A stretch of 23,854 nt of DNA from an uncultured Oscillospiraceae bacterium (GTDB taxonomy: Bacteria; Bacillota; Clostridia; Oscillospirales; Oscillospiraceae): assembly GCA_910587505.1 (NCBI GenBank), contig CAJULD010000045.1, positions 1 through 23,854 on the forward strand, given 5' to 3'. The notes beneath the pieces were generated by a model. That model did no database searches and was not told the origin of the DNA. It saw only the letters and a list, made by a program, of their open reading frames with translations. Each line of letters starts with the position of its first letter. Position 1 is the stretch's first letter. The position numbers were made by a program, and so were the translations under genes. Positions 8,156 through 15,922 of this stretch are shown piece after piece.

Positions 8156-10123
8156 ATGCCTGCTTTTGAGGTAGTATCAGAATACACCCCCGCCGGGGAC
8201 CAGCCCCAGGCCATCGAGAAGCTGGCCCAGGGCATCCGGGACGGACTGCGGGAGCAGATCCTGCTGGGCGTCACCGGGTCGGGGAAAACCTATACCATGG
8301 CCAGGGTCATCGAGGCCGTCCAGCGGCCCACCCTGGTGCTGGCCCATAACAAGACGCTGGCCGCCCAACTGTGCGAGGAGTTCCGGGAGTTCTTCCCCAA
8401 CAACGCCGTGGAATATTTCGTCAGCTACTACGACTACTACCAGCCGGAGGCCTATATCGCCCATACGGACACCTTTATTGAAAAGGACGCCTCCGTCAAC
8501 GAGGAGATCGACCGGCTGCGCCTGGCGGCCACGGCATCCCTGCTGGAGCGGCGGGACGTGATCGTGGTCAGCTCCGTCAGCTGCATCTACGGACTGGGGG
8601 AGCCGGAGGACTTCGAGAAAATGATGATCTCCCTGCGGGCGGGGGCGCAGATGGAGCGGGACGAGCTGCTGCGCCGCCTGGTGGACATCCGCTATGAACG
8701 CAACGACGTCGCTTTCGAGCGCAACGTGTTCCGGGTTCGGGGAGACACGGTGGAGCTGTGGCCCGCCTACTGGAAGGACAGCGCCATCCGGGTGGAGTTC
8801 TTCGGCGACGAGATCGACCGGCTCAGCGAGATCAATCCCGTCACCGGGACCGTCACCCGGCGGCTCAACGCCATTCCCGTCTGGCCCGCCAGCCACTACG
8901 TCACCTCCCGGGAGAAGATGGAGCGGGCCATCGGAGAGATTGAGAAGGAAGTGGACGAGCGGGAGCGCTGGTTCGTGGAGAACGGCAAGCTGGTGGAAGC
9001 CCAGCGCATCCGCCAGCGGACCATCTACGATGTGGAGATGATGCGGGAGCTGGGCTACTGCAACGGCATCGAAAATTACAGCCGGGTGATTTCCGGGCGG
9101 CCGGTGGGGTCCCCGCCGCTGACGCTGATGGACTATTTCCCGGACGACTTCGTCCTGTTCGTGGACGAGAGTCACGTGACGCTGCCCCAGGTGCGGGCCA
9201 TGTACAACGGCGACCGGGCCAGAAAAGAAAGTCTGATAGAGTACGGGTTCCGTCTTCCCTGCGCCTTCGACAACCGGCCGCTGCGATTCGAGGAGTTCCA
9301 GGAGCGGTTCCATCAGGCGGTGTATGTCTCCGCCACGCCGGCGGAGTACGAGCGCACCCAGGCGGACCAGGTCGTGGAGCAGGTGATCCGGCCCACGGGC
9401 CTGCTGGATCCCCGTGTGGAGGTCCGGCCGGTGGCGGGGCAGATCGACGATCTGATCGGAGAGATCAACGCCCGTTCCGCCCGGAACGAGCGGGTGCTGG
9501 TGACCACGCTGACGAAAAAAATGGCGGAGGACCTGACCCAGTACCTGGCCAGGGCGGGAATCAGGGTGCGGTACATGCACCACGACGTGGAAACCATCGA
9601 GCGGATGGAGCTGATCCGGGACCTGCGGCTGGGAGAGTTTGACGTGCTGGTGGGAATCAACCTGCTGCGCGAGGGACTGGACATGCCGGAGGTCAGTCTG
9701 GTGGCCATCCTGGATGCGGACAAGGAAGGGTTCCTGCGCAGCGAGACCAGCCTGATCCAGACCATTGGCCGGGCGGCCCGGAACGCGGACGGGATGGTGA
9801 TCCTCTATGCGGACACCGTTACCCGCAGCATGCGGGCGGCCATGGATGAGACGGAGCGGCGGCGTAAAATTCAGGACGATTTCAACAAAGCCCACGGCAT
9901 CGTGCCCCGGACGGTCATCAAGTCCGTCCGGGAGATTCTGGAGCTGGGCAAGAGCGAGGCGGAGACGCAGAGGAAATCCGGAAAGAAGCTGACGAAATCG
10001 GAGGTTTCGGATGAGATCGCCAGACTGGAGAAGCAGATGAAGGAAGCGGCCAGGATGATGGAGTTCGAGTATGCCGCCGTTTTGCGCGACCGTATCATCG
10101 AGCTGCGGAAGGAAGTACAGTAG
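8156..10123 (+). CDS. uvrB: Excinuclease ABC subunit B
   Basis: UvrB is the damage-verifying helicase-like subunit of nucleotide excision repair. It is loaded by UvrA and recruits UvrC. The 655-residue protein has Walker A GVTGSGKT (38-45), the strand-probing beta-hairpin region YYDYYQPEAYI (91-101), motif II DESH (337-340), the helicase C-terminal motif QTIGRAAR, and a C-terminal UVR domain (about 615-652) that contacts UvrC. The length is typical. AGGGAGGT lies 5 bases before the ATG. The gene follows radC in the same transcript and is probably under SOS control through the box upstream of radC. uvrA lies downstream after two unrelated genes; uvrC is not in the window. Confidence 0.98.
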   Translation: MPAFEVVSEYTPAGDQPQAIEKLAQGIRDGLREQILLGVTGSGKTYTMARVIEAVQRPTLVLAHNKTLAAQLCEEFREFFPNNAVEYFVSYYDYYQPEAYIAHTDTFIEKDASVNEEIDRLRLAATASLLERRDVIVVSSVSCIYGLGEPEDFEKMMISLRAGAQMERDELLRRLVDIRYERNDVAFERNVFRVRGDTVELWPAYWKDSAIRVEFFGDEIDRLSEINPVTGTVTRRLNAIPVWPASHYVTSREKMERAIGEIEKEVDERERWFVENGKLVEAQRIRQRTIYDVEMMRELGYCNGIENYSRVISGRPVGSPPLTLMDYFPDDFVLFVDESHVTLPQVRAMYNGDRARKESLIEYGFRLPCAFDNRPLRFEEFQERFHQAVYVSATPAEYERTQADQVVEQVIRPTGLLDPRVEVRPVAGQIDDLIGEINARSARNERVLVTTLTKKMAEDLTQYLARAGIRVRYMHHDVETIERMELIRDLRLGEFDVLVGINLLREGLDMPEVSLVAILDADKEGFLRSETSLIQTIGRAARNADGMVILYADTVTRSMRAAMDETERRRKIQDDFNKAHGIVPRTVIKSVREILELGKSEAETQRKSGKKLTKSEVSDEIARLEKQMKEAARMMEFEYAAVLRDRIIELRKEVQ

Positions 10124-10127
10124 TCTT

Positions 10128-10148
10128 TGCCGCCGCCATGCGGCGGCA
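10128..10148 (+). terminator. Hairpin directly after uvrB
   Basis: TGCCGCCGC pairs perfectly with GCGGCGGCA around a CAT loop, starting 4 bases after the uvrB stop. The U-tract is poor, so it may be a 3'-end stabiliser or a weak terminator. Confidence 0.5.
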
Positions 10149-10196
10149 CGGTAAAATGTTTCGATTCGATTCTGCGGGGCCTGCGCGGCCCCGGGC

Positions 10197-10282
10197 CTCC
10201 TTTGTCGCGGACACTGGACGCAGGTGAAGAGCTGCGGCGCCCCGTGAATTTCCAGTTCTTCTTCTGGAAGACCGGTACTTGA
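10197..10282. repeat. Structured intergenic repeat, copy 1 (after uvrB)
   Basis: This 86-nt stretch aligns without gaps to 14957-15042 after uvrA, with about 60 identical positions by hand count. The shared blocks are CCTTTGT, GCGCAGG-like, GCCCCGTGAA and ACCGGTACTTGA. Copy 1 contains a TTCCAG/CTGGAA hairpin (10250-10269). The region 10124-10377 holds no gene. Confidence 0.6.
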
Positions 10283-10311
10283 AGGGACTCCGCCCCTTAA
10301 GCACGCTTTTA

Positions 10312-10337
10312 TTACTTTTCGCGTGCGCGAAAAGTAA
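10312..10337. repeat. Perfect 12-bp inverted repeat upstream of the M28 peptidase
   Basis: TTACTTTTCGCG and its exact complement CGCGAAAAGTAA flank a 2-nt centre, about 40 bp before the peptidase ATG. It could be a regulator operator, a hairpin or part of a dispersed element. The near absence of a loop favours a DNA-binding site over an RNA hairpin. Confidence 0.6.
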
Positions 10338-10377
10338 ATGCATCCCCGCCCCGGCAGGGGCAGAGAAGGAGACGACA

Positions 10378-11334
10378 ATGACCCCTCAATCCCATAAAAT
10401 CATGGAGGATTTCCAAATCCGGAAATCCAGGAAGCAAAAAGAAGCATTCAGGACCTGGCTCTGCGCGGAATTACAAAACGCCGGCTACACGCCCCGGACA
10501 GAAAAAGGCTTTGCCGCCCAAAATGTCGTTGTGGGCGACCCGGAGAACGCCAGGGTCATCTTTTCCGCTCACTACGACACCTGCGCCGTGCTCCCCATCC
10601 CCAATTTTATCACACCGAGAAACATATTCTTCTATATCGGCTATCAGCTTCTGCTGGTGATCCCTCTGTTTCTGGCGCTCTTGATCGTGGAGGGGATCCT
10701 CCTCGCCGTGGCTGAAGCGCTGCAATCCCTGGCGCTCCTGCTGCTGATGCCGGTTACCTCCATTGCCCTGTGCGCACTTTTCGTGTGGTGGATCATCGAC
10801 GGCCCCGCCAATTGCCACACCGCCAACGACAACACCAGCGGCGTCATCACCCTGCTGGAAACCGCCCTTTCCCTGCCTCCGGAGGACCGGAGCATGGTCT
10901 GCTTCGTGTTTTTCGACAATGAGGAGAAGGGGATGTTCGGCTCTGCCGCCTTTACGAAAAAGCACCGGAAGGCAAAAAAAGAGACGCTGAACATCAATTT
11001 TGACTGCGTCTCCGACGGAGATTATATCCAGTTTTTCCCCGGCAGCCGCCTGCGGAAAGACAAAAAGGCGCTGGAACGCATTGAAGCGGCTTTTCAGGGA
11101 AACGCTGAGAAGCAGACGGAGGTGGTCCGGGACTTCGGGTTCTATCCCTCGGACAACGTCTCCTTTAAAAGGGGCGTGGGGGTCTGCGCCCTGAAGCACA
11201 GGAAAATCATCGGCTACTACATGGACCGCATCCACACCAGGAGGGACACGGTGCTGGAGGAGGAAAACATCGAGCTGCTCCGCCGGGGGGCGCTGACCCT
11301 GGCGGCGGGATACAGAAAGGAGACTGTATCATGA
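10378..11334 (+). CDS. Membrane-inserted M28-family metallopeptidase
   Basis: This 318-residue di-zinc aminopeptidase-fold protein starts at 10378 (GAAGGAGA site), not at an in-frame ATG in the upstream repeat region. The metal-site residues are visible: H65 and D67 (SAHYDT), bridging D151 (NDNTSG), the E182-E183 pair (DNEEKG), D209 (NFDCVSDGD) and H286 (RIHTRRD). Between D67 and D151 there are about 80 residues with two strongly hydrophobic blocks (about 84-113 and 117-140) where soluble M28 enzymes have a short loop, so the catalytic domain is probably anchored by an internal membrane hairpin. The substrate is unknown. It overlaps the next gene by ATGA. Confidence 0.82.
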   Translation: MTPQSHKIMEDFQIRKSRKQKEAFRTWLCAELQNAGYTPRTEKGFAAQNVVVGDPENARVIFSAHYDTCAVLPIPNFITPRNIFFYIGYQLLLVIPLFLALLIVEGILLAVAEALQSLALLLLMPVTSIALCALFVWWIIDGPANCHTANDNTSGVITLLETALSLPPEDRSMVCFVFFDNEEKGMFGSAAFTKKHRKAKKETLNINFDCVSDGDYIQFFPGSRLRKDKKALERIEAAFQGNAEKQTEVVRDFGFYPSDNVSFKRGVGVCALKHRKIIGYYMDRIHTRRDTVLEEENIELLRRGALTLAAGYRKETVS

Positions 11335-11714
11335 AATACGAATGGCTGGAGGAGTATCTGCACGCTCTGCCCGGCGTGGAGAAGGACTACAAGATCGAGT
11401 GGAAGTGGGACCGGTACATGATCCGGGGGAAGCTGTTCGCCGCCGTGTGCGCGCCGGAGGGCATGAAGGATGAGCGCTACAACGGTCATACGCTGGTGAA
11501 CCTGAAATGTGACCCCCGGTTGGCGGAGCTGTACCGGGGGGAGTACCCGGAGGTACTGCCGGGCTTCTACTGCGACAAGAAGACATGGAACGCGGTACTG
11601 CTGGACGGGGATTTGCCGGACGGCCTGCTGCGGGATATGTGCCGCCAGTCCTACGAGCTGGTGCTGGCCAAGCTGCCCAAATATGTGCAGCGGGAGATCG
11701 CCGGGGCGCAGTAA
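11331..11714 (+). CDS. MmcQ/YjbR-family protein
   Basis: This 127-residue protein belongs to the MmcQ/YjbR family (CyaY-like fold, sometimes annotated as DNA-binding). The C-terminal block PGFYCDKKTWNAVLLDG...LLRDMCRQSYELVLAKLP is the family hallmark. The function is not established. Its ATG overlaps the TGA of the M28 gene, so the two are cotranslated. Confidence 0.85.
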   Translation: MKYEWLEEYLHALPGVEKDYKIEWKWDRYMIRGKLFAAVCAPEGMKDERYNGHTLVNLKCDPRLAELYRGEYPEVLPGFYCDKKTWNAVLLDGDLPDGLLRDMCRQSYELVLAKLPKYVQREIAGAQ

Positions 11715-11856
11715 AGGTCTCCCTCCTTTTCTCCTTTTTCCTGAAAAGAAAAAGAGGCAAAAAGGATTTTATGAATTCCATATTTTCCCCCGCAGGAGTT
11801 TTTTCAGGTTTGCGGCAGGATTGTATTCGCCCGCAGCAAAAAAACGAAAACAGGAC

Positions 11857-11885
11857 TTGACACAGAAAATTTGTTCGATTATGAT
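11857..11885 (+). promoter_or_regulatory. uvrA promoter
   Basis: A perfect TTGACA (11857-11862) and TATGAT (11880-11885) have a 17-bp spacer. The predicted start is near 11892, about 200 nt before the uvrA ATG. Confidence 0.8.
11864..11877. promoter_or_regulatory. Candidate LexA (SOS) box in the uvrA promoter
   Basis: On the minus strand the 14-mer CGAACAAATTTTCT matches CGAACRNRYGTTYC at 12 positions by my count. It lies in the spacer between the uvrA -35 and -10, where repressor binding would block polymerase. Confidence 0.5.
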
Positions 11886-11893
11886 ATTGTACA

Positions 11894-11921
11894 GGGCCGG
11901 GCTCCGTCCCGGCCCATTTTT
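11894..11921 (+). terminator. Terminator-like hairpin at the uvrA transcript start
   Basis: GGGCCGGG and CCCGGCCC form an 8-bp stem with a 6-nt loop, followed by ATTTTT. It begins within a few bases of the predicted start of the uvrA mRNA. It may end read-through from the upstream operon, cap the uvrA mRNA with a 5' stem, or act as an attenuator. Confidence 0.65.
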
Positions 11922-12095
11922 CCCGGATCGAAAAAATCAGCACGAAACAGAATTTCGCGCTGAAACGTTTTTCTTCTGATTCTTTTCCCGTGCGCCGCCC
12001 GCTATGCGGGCGGTAGCAGCCCGGGCCGCCCGGGGCGGCGAGTGGTTGTTCACAGAGAAAAGGATGTATACCAAAAAGCAAGCGAGGAAACACCC

Positions 12096-14933
12096 ATGCA
12101 GGATAAAATCTTTATCAAGGGCGCGCGGGAGAACAATCTCAAGAACGTGGACGTGGAGATCCCGCGGGACAGGCTGGTGGTGGTGACGGGTCTGAGCGGG
12201 TCGGGGAAGAGCTCCCTGGCCTTTGACACCATCTACGCCGAGGGCCAGCGGCGGTACGTGGAGAGCCTGAGCTCCTACGCCCGGATGTTCCTTGGCCAGA
12301 TGGAGAAGCCGGACGTGGATTATATCGACGGCCTTTCTCCCGCCATCTCCATCGACCAGAAGACCACCAGCAAAAACCCCCGGTCCACCGTGGGCACGGT
12401 GACGGAAATCTACGACTACCTCCGCCTGCTCTGGGCCCGCGTGGGCACGCCCCACTGCCCGGTCTGCGGCAGGGAGATCCGCCAGCAGACCATCGACCAG
12501 ATCATCGACCAGATTCTGGAGCTGCCCGAGGGCAGCCGCATTCAGGTTCTCTCCCCGGTGGTCCGCGCCCGGAAGGGGGAATACGCCAAAGTCTTCGAGG
12601 ACGCCCGGAAATCCGGCTACGTCCGGGTCCGGGTGGACGGGTCCCTCTATGAACTCACCGAGGAGATCCGGCTGGAGAAGAACAGGAAGCACAACATCGA
12701 AATCGTGGTGGACCGGCTGGTGGTCCGACCGGACGTGCGGCAGCGGCTGACCGACAGCGTGGAAACCGCCTCCAATCTGGCGGGGGGAATCGTCATCGCC
12801 AACGTGCTGGGAGAGGAGGAACGGGACCTGCTGTTCTCCCAGAACTACGCCTGCGAGGACTGCGGCGTGTCCATCGAGGAGCTGGCCCCCCGGATGTTCT
12901 CCTTCAACAACCCCTTCGGGGCCTGCCCCGCCTGCACGGGGCTGGGCAGCCAGCTGAAGGCGGACCCGGAGCTGATCGTTCCCGACAGGGAACAGTCCAT
13001 CCTGGAGGGGGCCATCCAGTGCTCCGGCTGGAACAATATCCGGGGCGACGGCGTCAGCCGGATGTATTTTGACGCTCTGGCAAAGAAGTACCGTTTCAAG
13101 CTGACCACCCCCTGGAAGAGCCTGCCGGCGGAGGTCCGGGATGTGATCCTCTACGGCACAAAGGGAGAGAATCTGGAGCTTCACTACGACCAGCCCCGCG
13201 GCAAGGGCACCCTCCGGCAGCCCTTCGAGGGCATCTGCAACAACGTGGAGCGCCGCTACCGGGACACCCAGTCCGACGCCTCCCGCCGGGAGCTGGAGGA
13301 GGTCATGAGCGAGCGGCCCTGCCCCGCCTGCCGGGGGCGGCGGCTGAAAATGGAGAGTCTGGCAGTGACGGTGGGAGGCAGCAGCATCTATGATTTCACC
13401 ACTCTGCCGGTGTCCCAGGCGCTGCGGTTCATGGAGGGGCTGACCCTGACCGGCACCCAGAGCATGATCGCCGGACAGATTCTCAAGGAGATCCGCTCCC
13501 GGCTGACCTTTCTGGAGAGCGTAGGCCTGCAGTACCTGACCCTCAGCCGGTCCGCCGCCACCCTGTCCGGCGGGGAGAGCCAGCGTATCCGCCTGGCCAC
13601 CCAGATCGGCTCCAGCCTGATGGGGGTGCTGTATATTCTGGACGAGCCCTCCATCGGCCTGCACCAGCGGGACAACGACCGGCTGCTGGAGACCCTGCGG
13701 CGGCTGCGGGATCTGGGCAACACCCTGATCGTGGTGGAGCACGACGAGGACACCATGCGCGCCGCCGACTATATCATCGATGTGGGCCCCGGCGCGGGAG
13801 TCCACGGGGGAAATATCATCGCCGCCGGCACGCCGGAGGAGGTGGCCGCCAACCCCGCCTCCCTGACGGGCCAGTACCTCAGCGGGAAGCGGTATATCGC
13901 CGTTCCGAAGGAGCGGCGGCGGGGCAGCGGAAAGGTCCTGACCATCCGGGGCGCGGCGGAGAATAACCTGCGGGACGTGGACGTGGAGATCCCTCTGGGG
14001 ACCTTCACCTGCGTCACCGGCGTATCCGGCTCCGGGAAGTCGTCCCTGGTCAATGAGATCCTCTTCAAGCGGCTGGGGGCAGACCTGAACCGGATGAAGT
14101 GCCGGCCGGGGAAGCATGCGGCCATCGAGGGCGAGGAATATCTGGACAAGGTCATCAGCATCGACCAGAGTCCCATCGGCCGGACCCCCCGGTCCAATCC
14201 CGCCACTTATACCGGCGTGTTCAACGACATCAGAGAGCTCTTCGCCTCCACGCCGGAGGCCAAAGCCCGGGGCTACGGCTCCGGACGGTTCAGCTTCAAC
14301 GTCCGCGGGGGCCGGTGCGAGGCCTGCTCCGGAGACGGGCTGCTGAAAATCGAGATGCACTTCCTGCCGGACGTCTACGTGCCCTGCGAGGTATGCAAGG
14401 GCAAGCGGTATAACCGGGAGACCCTGGAGGTGCGCTACAAGGGGAAAAACATCTACGACGTGCTGGAGATGACGGCGGAGGAGGCGCGGGAGTTTTTCAG
14501 GCCCCTGCCCAAAATCGCCATAAAGATGGAGACCCTGTGCGACGTGGGTCTGGGATATATCAAGGTGGGGCAGGCCTCCACCACCCTGTCCGGCGGCGAG
14601 GCCCAGCGGGTGAAGCTGGCCACCGAGCTGAGTAAGCGGAGCACCGGCAGCACCATTTATATTCTCGACGAGCCCACCACCGGCCTGCACACCGAGGACG
14701 TGGGCAAGCTGCTGGAGGTTTTGCAGCGGCTGGTGGACGCGGGGAACACGGTGGTGGTCATCGAGCACAACCTGGACGTTATCAAGTGCGCGGACCACAT
14801 CATCGATCTGGGACCCGAGGGCGGCGACGGCGGCGGAACCGTGGTCTGCACCGGCACACCCGAGGAAGTGGCCGCCTGCCCGGAGAGCTACACCGGGCGG
14901 TATCTGGCAAAGGCGCTGCACGCCTTTGCATGA
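12096..14933 (+). CDS. uvrA: Excinuclease ABC subunit A
   Basis: UvrA is the dimeric ABC-type ATPase that finds DNA lesions and loads UvrB. The 945-residue protein has two ATP-binding modules: Walker A GLSGSGKS (32-39) with signature LSGGESQR and Walker B YILDEPSIGL, then GVSGSGKS with LSGGEAQR and YILDEPTTGL. Zinc-binding cysteine pairs include CPVC, CEDC...CPAC and CEAC...CEVC. The start at 12096 is chosen because GAGGA precedes it and MQDKIFIKGARENNLKN is the usual UvrA N-terminus; an in-frame ATG 54 bp upstream has no comparable site. It has its own promoter with an SOS-like box. Confidence 0.98.
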   Translation: MQDKIFIKGARENNLKNVDVEIPRDRLVVVTGLSGSGKSSLAFDTIYAEGQRRYVESLSSYARMFLGQMEKPDVDYIDGLSPAISIDQKTTSKNPRSTVGTVTEIYDYLRLLWARVGTPHCPVCGREIRQQTIDQIIDQILELPEGSRIQVLSPVVRARKGEYAKVFEDARKSGYVRVRVDGSLYELTEEIRLEKNRKHNIEIVVDRLVVRPDVRQRLTDSVETASNLAGGIVIANVLGEEERDLLFSQNYACEDCGVSIEELAPRMFSFNNPFGACPACTGLGSQLKADPELIVPDREQSILEGAIQCSGWNNIRGDGVSRMYFDALAKKYRFKLTTPWKSLPAEVRDVILYGTKGENLELHYDQPRGKGTLRQPFEGICNNVERRYRDTQSDASRRELEEVMSERPCPACRGRRLKMESLAVTVGGSSIYDFTTLPVSQALRFMEGLTLTGTQSMIAGQILKEIRSRLTFLESVGLQYLTLSRSAATLSGGESQRIRLATQIGSSLMGVLYILDEPSIGLHQRDNDRLLETLRRLRDLGNTLIVVEHDEDTMRAADYIIDVGPGAGVHGGNIIAAGTPEEVAANPASLTGQYLSGKRYIAVPKERRRGSGKVLTIRGAAENNLRDVDVEIPLGTFTCVTGVSGSGKSSLVNEILFKRLGADLNRMKCRPGKHAAIEGEEYLDKVISIDQSPIGRTPRSNPATYTGVFNDIRELFASTPEAKARGYGSGRFSFNVRGGRCEACSGDGLLKIEMHFLPDVYVPCEVCKGKRYNRETLEVRYKGKNIYDVLEMTAEEAREFFRPLPKIAIKMETLCDVGLGYIKVGQASTTLSGGEAQRVKLATELSKRSTGSTIYILDEPTTGLHTEDVGKLLEVLQRLVDAGNTVVVIEHNLDVIKCADHIIDLGPEGGDGGGTVVCTGTPEEVAACPESYTGRYLAKALHAFA

Positions 14934-14945
14934 ACCCCTTTTCTG

Positions 14946-14989
14946 CTTCGCCTGCGCCCCTTTGTTCTGGACATGGGGCGCAGGCGAAG
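14946..14989 (+). terminator. 15-bp perfect stem-loop after uvrA
   Basis: CTTCGCCTGCGCCCC (14946-14960) pairs exactly with GGGGCGCAGGCGAAG (14975-14989) around a 14-nt loop, 12 bases after the uvrA stop. There is no T-run after it. It overlaps repeat copy 2. It could terminate or protect the uvrA mRNA 3' end. Confidence 0.55.
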
Positions 14990-15042
14990 TATCTCCCCGC
15001 CCCGTGAACGACCGGCCCGTCTTTCGGGAAACCGGTACTTGA
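14957..15042. repeat. Structured intergenic repeat, copy 2 (after uvrA)
   Basis: This is the ungapped 86-nt partner of 10197-10282. It includes a second hairpin in which ACCGG/CCGGT and CCCG/CGGG (15011-15036) pair, where copy 1 pairs TTCCAG/CTGGAA instead. The region 14934-15121 holds no gene. Confidence 0.6.
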
Positions 15043-15121
15043 GAGTGTACAAAACAATCGCCCTTCAGGGAACTTTGCGGCAGCGTTCTTCGTCTGATGC
15101 AGATAGAAGGAGGCGTTTGCC

Positions 15122-15772
15122 ATGAAAAAAATTCCTGTTTTGCTTCTGGCCGCCGTGATGGGTCTGAGCCTGTCCGCCTGTGCCGCCGAAACTCCGCCGC
15201 CGGAGGAGCCCGCCGGAAAATCAGCCCCCACCGCCGTCCAGTCTGTGGCAGCGGCTGAACCGGCGGAAGAGCCGCCGCCCGCCCCGGAACCGGATTATGT
15301 CCTGCATATTTCTGATCAACCGATCCCCATGGCAGAGGGATGCCTGGTGACGGACCGTCTGCCGGTGCGCTTTATCAACAATACCGGCGAGGAGGGCTAC
15401 GTGCTGGACATCCCCCACCTGGAGCGGAAGAATGAAGAGGGGGCATGGGAGCCGGTTCCCTGGAAGGAGGGCGTGGGGTTCTGCGGCACGCCCAGCCTCC
15501 TGCCCGCCGGGGGGCGGGAATGGTCGGAGGACCTGCTCTATCTCTGGGGCCCTCTGGAGGAAGGCGACTACCGCCTGTCCTACGAAGTGGGGGCAACCTT
15601 TAAGACAGAGGAGCGGGCCTGCGGCGAGTTTACCCTGTATATGCCGGAAGACAGTCAGGGACTGCCGCTGTTCTCCGGGGAGGTTTTCCAAAGCGGGGAG
15701 GATGCGCCGGGTCAGGCGCTTCCCTCAGAAGATACTCCGGATCCCCTTCCGATTGTTCAGGCCGGGACCTGA
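15122..15772 (+). CDS. Lipoprotein with Ig-like domain
   Basis: This 216-residue secreted lipoprotein has signal peptide MKKIPVLLLAAVMGLSLSAC with Cys20 as the lipid site. A Pro/Glu/Ala-rich linker (about 22-57) precedes a beta-rich domain (about 60-175) containing NNTGEEGYVLDIPHLERK, W-rich strands and a closing EGDYRLSYEVG. This resembles the bacterial Ig-like domain of the Big_14 type; the assignment is from memory of the family pattern. A proline-rich tail follows. AGAAGGAGG lies 8 bases before the ATG. The function is unknown; cell-surface attachment is inferred. It stands alone. Confidence 0.8.
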   Translation: MKKIPVLLLAAVMGLSLSACAAETPPPEEPAGKSAPTAVQSVAAAEPAEEPPPAPEPDYVLHISDQPIPMAEGCLVTDRLPVRFINNTGEEGYVLDIPHLERKNEEGAWEPVPWKEGVGFCGTPSLLPAGGREWSEDLLYLWGPLEEGDYRLSYEVGATFKTEERACGEFTLYMPEDSQGLPLFSGEVFQSGEDAPGQALPSEDTPDPLPIVQAGT

Positions 15773-15815
15773 CAGGAAGAAGCGGCGGCCTGCGTCAACT
15801 TTTAACAGTATTACA

Positions 15816-15851
15816 AAAGTAGGGGAAATGCAACCGCATTTCCCCTACTTT
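15816..15851. terminator. Bidirectional terminator between convergent genes
   Basis: AAAGTAGGGGAAATGC pairs perfectly with GCATTTCCCCTACTTT (16 bp) around AACC. It lies between the lipoprotein stop and the convergent flavoprotein gene. A-rich and T-rich flanks permit use from both sides. Confidence 0.75.
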
Positions 15852-15922
15852 CCCTGAAGCGCACATCAGTGGAAGGCGTCCCGGTAAATATCAATTTATC
15901 GCTTGCGCCCTGATTTGAAAAA

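Larger units (their letters stand above)
11715..12095 (+). other. Intergenic region and structured uvrA leader
   Basis: There is no gene here. It holds a weak hairpin after the YjbR-family gene (CTTTTTC/GAAAAAG, 11734-11754), the uvrA promoter, a terminator-like hairpin at the predicted transcript start, a second hairpin CCGCCCGC/GCGGGCGG (11995-12013) and a GC-rich GCCGCC/GGCGGC pairing (about 12025-12040). The predicted leader is about 200 nt. Confidence 0.6.

Noticed and set aside
8177..10378. Long minus-strand frame opposite uvrB
   Set aside because: It is a shadow of uvrB, with no family resemblance and no ribosome site.
11937..14921. A roughly 990-codon minus-strand frame opposite uvrA
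   Set aside because: It is a shadow of uvrA. The His/Gly/Leu repeats come from reversed GC-rich codons.
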